Assembly: GCA_011526565.1 (NCBI GenBank) | Contig: WYBL01000145.1 | Coordinates: 1 to 64,000, forward strand | Direction of reading: 5' to 3' | DNA: 64,000 nt | Origin: Acidobacteriota bacterium | GTDB lineage: Bacteria; Acidobacteriota; Vicinamibacteria; Fen-336 | Part shown: positions 16,533 to 27,028 of the stretch, in pieces | Numbering within the stretch: the first letter of the stretch is position 1 | Layout: each line of letters starts with the position of its first letter | Notes under the pieces: model-generated | What the model saw: the letters and a program-made list of their open reading frames with translations, nothing else | Databases searched by the model: none | Told to the model about the DNA's origin: nothing | Made by a program: the position numbers and the translations under genes

Positions 16533-18083
16533 ATGAACGAACAGGGGATCTCGCGGCGGCAGGTGCTGCACATCGGGGCCGCGACGCTGGCCGGCTCGGC
16601 GCTGTCCGACGTGCTCTCGGGGCCGGCGCGGGCGGCGACGGCGAGCGCGGCCTCGCCGCTCTACTTCGCGCGCTTCGGCGTCGACGAGGGCCTGATCCGC
16701 GGGGCCCTCGCGGCCGCGCTGTCCAAGGGCGGCGACTTCGCCGACCTCTACTTCCAGCACCGCGTCGGCTCGTCCTTCATGCTCGAGGACGGTGCCGTCA
16801 ACCGCGCTTTCAAGAGCGTCGAGCTCGGCGTCGGCGTGCGCGTGGTGAAGGGCGACCAGGTCGGCTACGGCTTCACCGAGGACCTGACCCGCGAGGCGCT
16901 GCAGCAGGCGGCGCTGACCGCGGCGGCGATCGCCGACGGCCCTTCCCGCGAGCTGCCGCAGCGCTTCCACGTCGGCGACCCCAGGGCCTCGCGCTACTCG
17001 GTCAAGCTGCGCTGGGACGACGTGCGCCCCGAGCAGAAGCTGCCGATCCTGAACCAGCTCAACGAGCGCACCTTCGCCGCCGACCCGCGCGTGAAGAAGG
17101 TCTCGATCAGCTTCAACGACGAGTCGTCGGTGGTGCTGATCGCCGACTCGACCGGCCGCATCGTCGAGGACGTGCGGCCGATGACGTCGTGCTACCTCGG
17201 CTGCGTGGCCGAGCAGAACGGCGCGCGCGAGCAGGGCGCCTACAACGTCGCCGGCCGCGAGGACCTCTCGTTCTACTCGGAGGACCGCCTCGCGCGCATG
17301 GTGAAGGAGGCGGTCGCGCGGACCGTGGTGCTGTTCGAGGCGGTGCCGGCCCCGGCGGGCGAGATGCCGGTGGTGATGGCGGCCGGCTCCTCCGGCATCC
17401 TGCTGCACGAGGCGATCGGCCACGGCATGGAGGCCGACTTCAACCGCAAGGGCACCTCGATCTACTCGGACAAGATCGGCAAGCCGATCGCGAAGCCGTT
17501 CGTCAACATCGTGGACGAGGGCACGCAGCAGGGCGCCCGCGGCGCGCTCAACGTCGACGACGAGGGCAACGACGTCGGCAAGACGATGCTGGTCCAGGAC
17601 GGCGTGCTGACCACCTACCTGCACGACCAGATCTCGGCGAAGCACTACGGCGTCGCGCCGACCGGCAACGGCCGCCGCGAGAGCTACCAGTACGCGCCGA
17701 TGCCGCGCATGCGCAGCACCTACATGCTGCCGGGCCCGCACAAGAAGGAGGAGATCATCGCCTCCGTCAAGAAGGGCATCTACGCCACCAACTTCACGAA
17801 CGGCCAGGTCCAGATCGGCGCCGGCGACTTCACGTTCTACGTGAAGAACGGCTGGCTGATCGAGGACGGCAAGCTGACGCGTCCCGTCAAGGACGTCAAC
17901 ATCATCGGCAACGGGCCGAAGGTCCTGGAGCAGGTCGACATGGTCTCGGACGACCTCGAGATCGACGAGGGCGGCTGGACCTGCGGCAAGGACGGCCAGG
18001 GCGTGCCGGTCTCGCAGGGCCTGCCCACCGTGCGGGTGGCGTCGATCACGGTCGGCGGCCGCACGACCGGGAAGCGCGGGTAG
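16533..18083 (+). CDS. tldD: TldD-like metalloprotease with Tat signal
   Basis: The 516-residue product carries the TldD zinc motif HEAIGHGME (His292, Glu293, His297) and family segments GVRVVKGDQVGYGFTEDL and GTSIYSDKIG. It starts with SRRQVLHIGAATLAG, a twin-arginine signal, unlike the cytoplasmic Escherichia TldD. I chose the ATG at 16533 because an AGGAAAGGGA ribosome site precedes it and the Tat motif follows at once; an upstream in-frame start at 16449 adds 28 residues that look non-coding. TldD works as a heterodimer with TldE/PmbA to degrade unfolded or small peptides. The partner gene follows after 9 bases. Confidence 0.9.
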   Translation: MNEQGISRRQVLHIGAATLAGSALSDVLSGPARAATASAASPLYFARFGVDEGLIRGALAAALSKGGDFADLYFQHRVGSSFMLEDGAVNRAFKSVELGVGVRVVKGDQVGYGFTEDLTREALQQAALTAAAIADGPSRELPQRFHVGDPRASRYSVKLRWDDVRPEQKLPILNQLNERTFAADPRVKKVSISFNDESSVVLIADSTGRIVEDVRPMTSCYLGCVAEQNGAREQGAYNVAGREDLSFYSEDRLARMVKEAVARTVVLFEAVPAPAGEMPVVMAAGSSGILLHEAIGHGMEADFNRKGTSIYSDKIGKPIAKPFVNIVDEGTQQGARGALNVDDEGNDVGKTMLVQDGVLTTYLHDQISAKHYGVAPTGNGRRESYQYAPMPRMRSTYMLPGPHKKEEIIASVKKGIYATNFTNGQVQIGAGDFTFYVKNGWLIEDGKLTRPVKDVNIIGNGPKVLEQVDMVSDDLEIDEGGWTCGKDGQGVPVSQGLPTVRVASITVGGRTTGKRG

Positions 18084-18092
18084 GAGGGCGCC

Positions 18093-19427
18093 ATGAGCAA
18101 GGCTTCCCCGGAGCTCTACGAAGTCGCGCAACTCGCGGTCGACCTGGCGTTGAAGAAGGGCGCCTCGGCGGCGGCGGCGCGGGCGGCGAAGTCGCGCGAC
18201 GTCGAGGTGCGCTGGCGTGACGGCAAGGTCGAGCAGGTGCAGGAGTCGACGACGCGCGGCGTCAGCCTCGCCCTCTACGTCGACGGCCGCTACGCGGCGG
18301 TCAGCTCCTCCGACCTGCGCCGCGACGCGCTCGAGACCTTCATCGCGGACTCGGTCGTGATGACCCGTTCGCTGGCACCCGACCCGCACCGTGCGCTGCC
18401 CGACCCCGCGCTGTACGCGGGGCGCCGCGAGATGGACCTCCAGATCGAGGACCCGGCTTACCTGACGGTGAGCGCCGAGAAGCGGCGCACCCTGTCGAAG
18501 GAGATGGAGGACGCGGCGCGCGCGGTCAAGGGCGCCGAGGCGATCCTCTCCGTCAGTTCCGGCTTCAACGACAACCGCACCGAGTCGGTGCGGATCGCCT
18601 CCAACGGCTTCAGCGGCGACCGCGTCGAGACCACGTTCTTCATCGGCGCCGAGGTGGCGGTCAAGGACGCGGACGGCCGCCGTCCCTCCGACAGCTCGTT
18701 CGCCGGCGTGCGCTACGTCGGCGAGCTGCCGTCGGCTGCCGAGCACGGGCGGATCGCGGCCGAGCGCGCGCTGTCGCGCCTCGGCGCGAAGAAGGTCGCC
18801 TCGAAGTCGATGACGATGGTGCTCGACAACCGGGTCGCCGGCCGCCTGGTCGGCGCGCTGGGCGGGCCGCTGTCGGGCCAGGCGCTGCAGCAGAAGCGCT
18901 CGTTCCTGGAGGGCAAGCTGGGCCAGGCGATCGGCTCGAAGCTGCTGCACGTCAGCGACGACCCGTTCGTGCCCAAGGGCTTCGGCTCGCGGCTGTTCGA
19001 CGGCGAGGGGCTGGCCGCGAAGCAGCGCCCGGTGTTCGAAGACGGCGTGCTGCGCACGTACTTCATCGACACCTACTACGGCAGGAAGCTGAACATGGCG
19101 CCGACCACCGGCGGCATGTCCAACCTGGCGTGGCGGCTCGGCGAGCGCTCGCGCGAGGAGTTGATCGGCGCCGCGGGCGAGGGCATCTACGTCACCGGCT
19201 TCCTGGGCGGCAATTCGAACGCCACCACCGGCGACTACTCGCTGGGCGTGCAGGGCTTCGTGATCCGCGGCGGCGCGCTGGGTGAGCCGGTCGCGGAGAT
19301 GAACATCTCGGGCAACCAGCTCGAGCTGTGGAAGCACCTGGTCGCGGTCGGCGACGATCCCTACCCGTACTCGACGCTGCGCACGCCGACGCTGGTGTTC
19401 GACGCCATCAGCTTCGCCGGGCTGTAG
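18093..19427 (+). CDS. pmbA: PmbA/TldE-like subunit, partner of TldD
   Basis: The 444-residue protein has the PmbA/TldE fold: an N-domain with ARAAKSRDVEVRWRDGKVEQ and a C-domain ending with GDYSLGVQGFVIRGG and PVAEMNISGN. It lacks the HExxxH zinc site, as expected for the non-catalytic TldE partner. The start is an ATG with GGAGGGCG just upstream, 9 bases after tldD. It carries no export signal, while TldD does, so if the two form the usual heterodimer outside the cytoplasm, this subunit would have to ride with TldD through Tat. That point is inference. Confidence 0.9.
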   Translation: MSKASPELYEVAQLAVDLALKKGASAAAARAAKSRDVEVRWRDGKVEQVQESTTRGVSLALYVDGRYAAVSSSDLRRDALETFIADSVVMTRSLAPDPHRALPDPALYAGRREMDLQIEDPAYLTVSAEKRRTLSKEMEDAARAVKGAEAILSVSSGFNDNRTESVRIASNGFSGDRVETTFFIGAEVAVKDADGRRPSDSSFAGVRYVGELPSAAEHGRIAAERALSRLGAKKVASKSMTMVLDNRVAGRLVGALGGPLSGQALQQKRSFLEGKLGQAIGSKLLHVSDDPFVPKGFGSRLFDGEGLAAKQRPVFEDGVLRTYFIDTYYGRKLNMAPTTGGMSNLAWRLGERSREELIGAAGEGIYVTGFLGGNSNATTGDYSLGVQGFVIRGGALGEPVAEMNISGNQLELWKHLVAVGDDPYPYSTLRTPTLVFDAISFAGL

Positions 19428-19450
19428 GCGCGGCGGGCCGGTCTCGGTCG

Positions 19451-20620
19451 ATGGGCGCGGCGGCTCGGCGGGAGTGGACGGCTCGCGCCGCGCTGCTCGG
19501 CACCGCCCTGGTCGTCGGGCTGGCGACTGCCGAGGCGGTCGCCCGCCCGCTCTTCCGGCAGGTGCGCCCGGGCCCGCCAGCGCGGGTCGAGTTCCAGGGC
19601 GCGTCGCTGCGCTTCGAGTCCGGCCCCGACGGCTTCTCGGCCGTCCACAGCTACAACAGCCTCGGCTACCGCGATCGCGAGTGGCCGGACACGGCAGGCC
19701 CGCGCGTGGGCTGCTATGGCGACTCGTTCACCGCCGGCATGGGGGCGCGCGACGGTCACACCTGGCCCGACGCTCTGGGACGTCGGCTGGGGCCCGCCTG
19801 GACCGTACTCAACCTCGGCGAGGTGGGAGCCGGACCACACGGCTACGCCGCCAACCTGCGCGCCACCCTGCGGCCGCTGGGGATCACCCACGCCGTGGTG
19901 GCGCTCAACTCGGGCGATCTGCTGGGCACACGGGGCGCGTACGTCGCGCGCCCGGACGACCCGCTGCCGAAGACGTTCGGCGAGCAGGCCCCGCCCCGCT
20001 CCCCCTGGGAGCGGCTGCTGCCGGGGCTCGCCGCCGGCTGGCGGGCCTTCCGCGGCCAGGCTCCGCCGCAGCGCGCGGGCGCGTGGTGGCAGCCGACCGA
20101 CGTCGAAGCGCTGGCGGTGTTCGAGGTCGCGCGGGTCGAGCGGGTGACGGTGTCACGGGCCCGGGGCCTCGTCCGCGAACGCCTCGGCAGGGTGCGTCCC
20201 GCCTGTCTGGCGGCGGCCCGGCAGGGCCGTTTCAACCCGTGGAACGTGGTTCATCTCCTGGTCGAGGGTCGCGACGGTCCGCAACTGGACGACGTGGAGG
20301 CGAGCTTCGGCGAGTGGATGAGCTGGCTCGCGCGCAGCGTCGGGCCGGTGGCCCGGCTGCTGGTCGTGTACTACCCCGACCCTTCGCCCGAGGGGCCGCT
20401 CGGCTGCTGGCAGGGGCCCCCCCGCGCCGGCGCCGACCGGGAGCGGCTGCGCGCGCTCGTCGCCGCGGCCGCCCGCGGCGCGAGCCTGCCGTGGATCGAC
20501 GCCACCGACGCGCTGGCTGCCGCCGGGGACGCCGCGTACCTGCGCTACGATGGCCACCCGACGGAAGCCGCGCACGCGATCGTCGGCGCCCTCGTGGCGT
20601 CGCATCTCGCGGGCTCCTGA
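19451..20620 (+). CDS. SGNH/GDSL-like hydrolase, membrane-anchored or exported
   Basis: The 389-residue product begins with a hydrophobic segment (about 12-30). It shows block I as GCYGDSFTAGMG and the terminal catalytic pair as DGHPTEAAH, with YNSLGYRDRE ahead of block I as in many alginate-O-acetylation-like or envelope SGNH esterases. The glycine and asparagine blocks are less clear (LNLGEVGAGPHGY, VVALNSGDLL). It probably removes or adds acyl groups on an envelope glycan or lipid, but the substrate is unknown. The ATG at 19451 follows pmbA by 23 bases, and the M1 peptidase follows by 48. Confidence 0.75.
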   Translation: MGAAARREWTARAALLGTALVVGLATAEAVARPLFRQVRPGPPARVEFQGASLRFESGPDGFSAVHSYNSLGYRDREWPDTAGPRVGCYGDSFTAGMGARDGHTWPDALGRRLGPAWTVLNLGEVGAGPHGYAANLRATLRPLGITHAVVALNSGDLLGTRGAYVARPDDPLPKTFGEQAPPRSPWERLLPGLAAGWRAFRGQAPPQRAGAWWQPTDVEALAVFEVARVERVTVSRARGLVRERLGRVRPACLAAARQGRFNPWNVVHLLVEGRDGPQLDDVEASFGEWMSWLARSVGPVARLLVVYYPDPSPEGPLGCWQGPPRAGADRERLRALVAAAARGASLPWIDATDALAAAGDAAYLRYDGHPTEAAHAIVGALVASHLAGS

Positions 20621-20668
20621 GCGCGGCGGCACACCAGCGGCGATGCCCGCGCCGCCTCGGAGGTTCCC

Positions 20669-22492
20669 ATGTCGCCGCTCGCCGCCGCCGTGTTCGCCGC
20701 TTCCGCTGCGTCCCCCGACATCCACTCCTTCGGCAACGCCGCCGTCGTGCGGCCGACCCACCTCGCGCTCGACCTCGAACTCGACTTCGAGAAGAAGACT
20801 CTGCGCGGCACCTGCGAACTCACCCTCGCCTACGCGGGCGACGGCAGCCAGGCGACCGTGCTCGACCTCGACAGCCGCGGGCTGCAGGTCGAGGCGGTGA
20901 CGGCGGACGGCCAGCCGCTGGCGTTCGAGCGCGGACCGGCGGACCCGATCCTCGGCGAGCGGCTGCGGATCACGCTGCCCTCGCCGCGGCCGGAGAAGGT
21001 GAAGGTCGCCTATGCGACCGCCCCCGGTGCCACGGCGCTGCAGTGGCTCGAGCCGCGCCAGACCACCTCGGGGAAGCTGCCGTTCCTGTTCACCCAGAGC
21101 CAGGCGCTGCACGCCCGCTCCTGGGTCCCGACGATGGACAGCCCCGGCGTGCGGCAGACGTTCGAGGCGGTCGTGCGTGTGCCCGCGGGCCGCGGCTTCA
21201 CGGTCGTGATGGGAGCGGAGAACGGCGCCCACGAGGTCGACAAGGGGGTCTTCCGCTTCCGCATGCCGCAGCCGGTGCCGCCGTACCTGATCGCGCTGGC
21301 GGCGGGGGAGATCGCCTTCCAGGCGATCGGGCCGCGCACCGGCGTCTACGCAGAGCCGGCGGTGCTGCCGAAGGCTGCGAAGGAGTTCGAGGACGTCGAG
21401 AAGATGGTGGAGGCGACCGAGGCGATCTACGGCGCCTACGACTGGGGCCGATGGGACACGATCGTGCTGCCGCCGTCGTTTCCCTTCGGCGGCATGGAGA
21501 ACCCGCGGCTGACCTTCGCGACGCCGACCATCCTGGCCGGCGACAAGAGCCTGGTCGCGCTGCTGGCCCACGAGCTGGCCCACTCCTGGTCCGGCAACCT
21601 GGTGACCAACGCGACCTGGAGCGACTTCTGGCTCAACGAGGGCTTCACCTCCTACATCGAGGGCCGCATCGTCGAGGCGCTGTACGGTGCGGAGTTCGCG
21701 GAGATGGAGCTGAGCCTCTCGTTGCGCGAGCTGGGCACCACCGTCGAGGAGATGCTGAAGGAGGACGCGGCGGGCACCATCCTCCACGCGAACCTCGAGG
21801 GCAAGGACCCGGACGACCTGGTCGGCCCGATCGCCTACGACAAGGGCGCTTCGTTCCTGCGCATGCTGGAGGCCCGCTTCGGGCGCGAGCGCTTCGACGC
21901 GTTCCTGAAGGGCTACTTCCAGTCGCACCGCTTCGGCAACATGACGACCGGGCGCTTCCTCGAGATCCTCAAGCGCGACCTGTTCGCGGGCGACGAGGCG
22001 GCGTGGGGCGACGCGAAGGTGCAGGAGTGGGTGTTCGAGCCCGGGCTGCCGTCGAACCTGGTGCCCGCGCGCTCGGAGCGCTTCGCGAGGACGCTCGCCG
22101 CGGCCGAGGCCTTTGCGAAGGACGGCTCGCTCGACCTCGTCAAGCGTGACTGGTCGAGCCCCGAGTGGCAGGACTTCGTCGAAAACCTGCCGCGGCCGAT
22201 GACGCCGGCGCAGATGCAGGCGCTCGACGACGCCTTCGCGTTCTCGAGAGCGGGCAACAACGAGGTGCGCTTCGACTTCCTGATGCACGTGGCCCGCAAC
22301 GCCTGGGAGCCGGGCTACGCGGCGCTCGAGCAGTTCCTGTGCTCGCTCGGCCGCCGCAAGTTCCTGACCCCGATCTACGCGGCGCTGATGGAGAAGGAGT
22401 CGACGGCGGCGCTGGCTCGCGCGATCTACGCGAAGGCCCGCCCGACCTACCACCCGATCGCGGTCGGCACCCTCGACGCGGTGGTGAAGTAG
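20669..22492 (+). CDS. M1-family zinc aminopeptidase, leukotriene-A4-hydrolase-like
   Basis: The 607-residue enzyme has the M1 exopeptidase motif GGMEN (274-278), the zinc site HELAHSWSG (301-309) with the third ligand in WLNEGFTSYIE (Glu324), and the C-terminal helical domain typical of LTA4 hydrolase relatives, including RFDFLMHVARNAWEPGY and ARPTYHPIA. A weak signal-like N-terminus (about 1-15) suggests possible export. It would remove N-terminal residues from peptides, which fits the nearby TldD/PmbA pair as a peptide-degradation neighbourhood. The stop lies three bases from the stop of the convergent 629-residue gene. Confidence 0.92.
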   Translation: MSPLAAAVFAASAASPDIHSFGNAAVVRPTHLALDLELDFEKKTLRGTCELTLAYAGDGSQATVLDLDSRGLQVEAVTADGQPLAFERGPADPILGERLRITLPSPRPEKVKVAYATAPGATALQWLEPRQTTSGKLPFLFTQSQALHARSWVPTMDSPGVRQTFEAVVRVPAGRGFTVVMGAENGAHEVDKGVFRFRMPQPVPPYLIALAAGEIAFQAIGPRTGVYAEPAVLPKAAKEFEDVEKMVEATEAIYGAYDWGRWDTIVLPPSFPFGGMENPRLTFATPTILAGDKSLVALLAHELAHSWSGNLVTNATWSDFWLNEGFTSYIEGRIVEALYGAEFAEMELSLSLRELGTTVEEMLKEDAAGTILHANLEGKDPDDLVGPIAYDKGASFLRMLEARFGRERFDAFLKGYFQSHRFGNMTTGRFLEILKRDLFAGDEAAWGDAKVQEWVFEPGLPSNLVPARSERFARTLAAAEAFAKDGSLDLVKRDWSSPEWQDFVENLPRPMTPAQMQALDDAFAFSRAGNNEVRFDFLMHVARNAWEPGYAALEQFLCSLGRRKFLTPIYAALMEKESTAALARAIYAKARPTYHPIAVGTLDAVVK

Positions 22493-22495
22493 GGG

Positions 22496-24385
22496 TCAGG
22501 CCGGGAACAGAGACTCCACGATCCCGACGGTCTGCAACTCTCCGCGCAGTGTGAACTCGCGGCCGGCGGCCGGCTCCTCGTAGCCCTGCCGGTACTCGAC
22601 GGCGAGGCCGCCCCGGCGCTGGACCTGCACGCGCCAGCCGCGATCGAAGCGCCCGTCGAGCTCGCGCACGTCGTCGCAGACGAAAGCCACGGCCTCGACC
22701 TCGGGCTCCTTCGCCAGGGCCTGTCGACAGGCCCCCAGGGCCCACGCCAGCCCCCCGGAGGCGAAACGATGCAGCTCCCGCCGCTGACCCTTGACGAGGG
22801 TCGCGGACGGGAAGAACAGCGGCTCGCCCGGTTGGTAAAGCTCGATCCCGGTCGGGTCGCCGATGCGGACCCATTGCAGCGTCGTGCCGACGCACTCGCG
22901 GGCCAGTTCCTCCGTGCCCGCGTCCGCCGGAGCACGGCGCGGCCCCGATGCAAGCAGGGAGTCGGCCGTGCCTACGAGCACCGGTCGACCGCTCGGCGTC
23001 GGCGGTCGGCCCGTGTAGCGCTGGGCGAAGACGTGGCCCACGCCGACGCCAGAGGCCTCGACCTGCACGAACACCGCGTCGGATCGCGCTTCGCCCTCGC
23101 GCAGGTAGGCGTCGGTGACCGTTGCGACCAGGTCAGGCGGACCGTCGTCGTGGAGACGGCCCGCGGCCAGCGCATGCACCTCGTGCTGGAGGCAGTAGTG
23201 GAACGTCGTCTTCCACTCGCTCTCGCCGCGACGCACGCAGACGAACGGGTGCAAGGCCGGGTCGCCCTCCGCGGCGGAGCCATCGGCGACCCGACGCGCC
23301 ATCTCGACGAACGCTCGGTCCATCTGCTCGAAGCCGAAGTCCACGGCCACGTCGGAAGGGGGTAGGCTCGCGCTGCTGGCCGTTCGCTGTGGCGCGGCCT
23401 CCGGGGCCGCGCTCGCCTCCGCTGCTGCCGCCTGCCGCTCGACTTCGGTGGAGGCGCCGGGGAACCGCCTGGTCCCGGCCAGGCACAACACGCGCAGCCC
23501 CGCCCCGCCACCGGCCTCCTTGCTCAGCGCGTCTGCGCGGGCGGCCTGCCAGAACGCGCGGCCCTGCCTATCCTCCGGCCGGGGCGAGTGACCGCCGGCC
23601 TCGATCTCCTTCTTCAGACCCTCCGCGAGCACGGCGAGGTGGGTGAGCAGGCGGTTGCGAACGACCGGATCGGCCTTGACGTCGACCGCGAACCACAGGC
23701 CCTCGGCCGCGGACGCGTGCAGGCACACGGCGAGCTCCTCGGGGCCGACGAGCGGGATGCCGAGCGGCTTCTCGGGCAGCGCGAAGAGCTTTGGGCCGCC
23801 CGCCGACTCGCCCAGTTCGAGCACGGAGAGAAAGGTCGAGAAGAGCACGGAGCCGCAGCCGTCGACGGCGGCGAACCAGCGATCGAGGGCGCCCAGTGCG
23901 GGCGAGTGCGCGAGTGCCGGATCGGCCTCCGCCGGCCACCAGGCGGCGCACTCCGTCACCCCCTGGGGCTGGTCCGGGCTGACGAAGTCGACGGCCTGGA
24001 GCGGGCGGATCGCGGCGGCTGGCTTGGCGGGGGCGATCGCCGCGGGAGCGTAATAGATGGCGTTCAGTCCCTCGCGCTGGCGCAGTGCCGCTCGCGCGCC
24101 CGAGTAGGCCGCGGCAGACCCGACGTCGGCCGTCGCGTAGGCGAACACGGCCGTGCGCTGCCCGTCTTCTTCGACCAGCAACGGGATGTCGAGCACGCCG
24201 TCGTCGTGGAGACGGCGTTGCAGGAAGGAGATCCGGGCGCCCGGCAACGCCTTGGCCAGCGTCGCGCCCAGGAACAGGTAGTTGAGGGAGGCCTTGTCCG
24301 CGCTCCACGAGTCCGTCTCCATCGCCGGCCAGTGCCGCGGGGCATTGGTCGACAGACGTATCTTCTTCTTCCCGAAAAGGGCCAT
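22496..24385 (-). CDS. Conserved-looking protein of unknown function, 629 residues
   Basis: I do not recognise this gene. The product starts MALFGKKKIRLSTNAPRHWP, has no signal peptide or membrane segment, and is built from two apparent halves joined by an Ala/Glu-rich linker (about 320-350). Both halves contain similar phrases around dispersal or input values (LQRRLHDDGVLDIPLLVEED and LAAGRLHDDGPPDLVATVTD), suggesting an internal duplication. Codon use is like the neighbours. It lies 76 bases downstream of pyruvate kinase, with a TATATT -10-like box in the gap, so it probably has its own promoter. A cytoplasmic location is inferred. Confidence 0.7.
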   Translation of the reverse strand: MALFGKKKIRLSTNAPRHWPAMETDSWSADKASLNYLFLGATLAKALPGARISFLQRRLHDDGVLDIPLLVEEDGQRTAVFAYATADVGSAAAYSGARAALRQREGLNAIYYAPAAIAPAKPAAAIRPLQAVDFVSPDQPQGVTECAAWWPAEADPALAHSPALGALDRWFAAVDGCGSVLFSTFLSVLELGESAGGPKLFALPEKPLGIPLVGPEELAVCLHASAAEGLWFAVDVKADPVVRNRLLTHLAVLAEGLKKEIEAGGHSPRPEDRQGRAFWQAARADALSKEAGGGAGLRVLCLAGTRRFPGASTEVERQAAAAEASAAPEAAPQRTASSASLPPSDVAVDFGFEQMDRAFVEMARRVADGSAAEGDPALHPFVCVRRGESEWKTTFHYCLQHEVHALAAGRLHDDGPPDLVATVTDAYLREGEARSDAVFVQVEASGVGVGHVFAQRYTGRPPTPSGRPVLVGTADSLLASGPRRAPADAGTEELARECVGTTLQWVRIGDPTGIELYQPGEPLFFPSATLVKGQRRELHRFASGGLAWALGACRQALAKEPEVEAVAFVCDDVRELDGRFDRGWRVQVQRRGGLAVEYRQGYEEPAAGREFTLRGELQTVGIVESLFPA

Positions 24386-24461
24386 GGCTCCCCCGCGCTC
24401 GGATGGATGGATTGCGGGGAATATAGCAGGCGCCGACGCGGCTTCTGGCCGCCCTCGGCGA

Positions 24462-25874
<1,413 letters not shown>

Positions 25875-25899
25875 GGTTTGCCGCCGAGTATATCGGCGC

Positions 25900-26682
25900 T
25901 CAGCCGACGACGACCGGCAGGACACCGCCCGGGCGGCCGAAGTGGGGGCTCACGCGCTGGCCTGGCACGGGCTCCACGAAGCGACCTTCGTCGGGCGAGT
26001 AGTAGAGGCAGCCCACTTCATCCGGGTCGCGCGAGGCGAGGAAGCGCTCCGCGCCCTCCAGCGCCTCGATCCAGCGGCGCTTGAGCGCGGGCAGGTCCAC
26101 GGGGCTGGTGAGCGCGAGGCGCGTGAAGTCCTCGGGGCGATAGCGGCCGCGGCGCCGCAGCAGGTCGAGCAGCAGCGCGGGCGTGTAGCCGGGGTCCTTG
26201 CTCGACGCCGCCCAGCACAACGCGCCCAGCGGCAGGATCGACGCCATCGCCTCGTGGATGTCGACGTAATCGCGCGGCTCGTCGCGTCCGACCAGCGCCA
26301 GCAGCTTGTTGACGGCCAGGTCGACGGGATGCAGCACGAAGCCGGCACGAGGGGACTTCACCGGCGGCAGGAAGCGCCAGGCCGAGTCGTGGGCCCACTC
26401 GATCTTCGTCGCATCGCCGCCGCGCCGGGCCAGCGCGCGCACGAACCCGGGCTGGCGCAGCAGGATCTCGAGCTCGTAGCCGCGCGCGGCGAGCAGCTTC
26501 CGGTCGTCCTCGAAGGCGGAGGCCACGCGGGCCTCGCTGTCCTGGAAGTAGTCGAGGTCGTTGCTGTAGCGCTTCGAGTCGGGCTCGATGTGGAGCGCGG
26601 CTCCGCCCGCCAGGTAACTGTCGGGCGTGCGGTTCGTCGCCAGCAGGCGGGCGAGCGCCTCCTGGAACTTCGTCAGCGGCAC
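25900..26682 (-). CDS. AbiEii/AbiGii-type nucleotidyltransferase, putative toxin
   Basis: The 260-residue product shows the nucleotidyltransferase core YLAGGAALHIE and the metal-binding SNDLDYFQDSE, followed by LHPVDLAVNKLLALVGRDEPRDYVDI, all typical of the AbiEii (type IV toxin) family, which transfers nucleotides to tRNA or other targets. Its ATG overlaps the end of a small upstream gene by 10 bases, in the usual antitoxin-then-toxin order. The small partner is not a classical AbiEi, so the mode of neutralisation is open. It may act in plasmid or phage defence, or as a stress module. Confidence 0.85.
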   Translation of the reverse strand: MPLTKFQEALARLLATNRTPDSYLAGGAALHIEPDSKRYSNDLDYFQDSEARVASAFEDDRKLLAARGYELEILLRQPGFVRALARRGGDATKIEWAHDSAWRFLPPVKSPRAGFVLHPVDLAVNKLLALVGRDEPRDYVDIHEAMASILPLGALCWAASSKDPGYTPALLLDLLRRRGRYRPEDFTRLALTSPVDLPALKRRWIEALEGAERFLASRDPDEVGCLYYSPDEGRFVEPVPGQRVSPHFGRPGGVLPVVVG

Positions 26683-26942
26683 AGCTTCGCTCCGATCTGC
26701 CAGCCCTCCCGCCCGCCGAAGGTCCGCAGCCGCTCCGCGACCCAGGGGAGGTCGGCCTCCGTCACGCGATAGTCAGCTGGCGACGACCAGAAGCAACGCG
26801 CGTGGAACCGCCGGAACGCGCGCCGCGCCTCGCGCACGAGCACCATCCGCCGCGCGGTGGCGGGATCGAGCGCCCGCCGGCTGCGCTGCCCCCCGCGCCT
26901 CCCGATCTCGGCCAGGTACCGGCTCACCGAGTCCATGGACAT
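26673..26942 (-). CDS. Small basic protein, putative antitoxin of the AbiEii-type toxin
   Basis: The 89-residue protein opens with YLAEIGRRGGQRSRRALDP and continues VREARRAFRRFHARCFWSS and WVAERLRTFGGREGW. I recall this small family as a common upstream partner of AbiEii/AbiGii-like nucleotidyltransferases, though it has no assigned function. It overlaps the toxin start by 10 bases, so the two are translationally coupled. A second ATG six bases in (MDSVSRY) could also be the start. It is divergent from an RHH/MazF-type module, and the shared 86-base gap probably holds both promoters. Confidence 0.7.
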   Translation of the reverse strand: MSMDSVSRYLAEIGRRGGQRSRRALDPATARRMVLVREARRAFRRFHARCFWSSPADYRVTEADLPWVAERLRTFGGREGWQIGAKLCR

Positions 26943-27028
26943 ATCTTAAGCCGCTTACGATCCGAAGAAACCATACGAATGCTGGCCCTTCAGGGGTATA
27001 CCGTATTACGATAGCGAAGAGCTGCCCC
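26943..27028. promoter_or_regulatory. Divergent promoter/operator region between two toxin-antitoxin modules
   Basis: This 86-base gap is much richer in A and T than the rest of the window. It holds the palindrome GGTATACC (26995-27002) directly followed by the near-palindrome CGTATTACG (27003-27011), plus CTTACGATCC and TACGAT boxes. Adjacent short palindromes fit binding by a ribbon-helix-helix antitoxin such as the one encoded at 27029. The rightward -10 could be TACGAT at 27008-27013. No convincing -35 was seen. Confidence 0.45.

Noticed and set aside
13220..16573. A 1117-codon reverse open frame
   Set aside because: It is antisense to the membrane/spermidine-synthase fusion and has no domain-like order.
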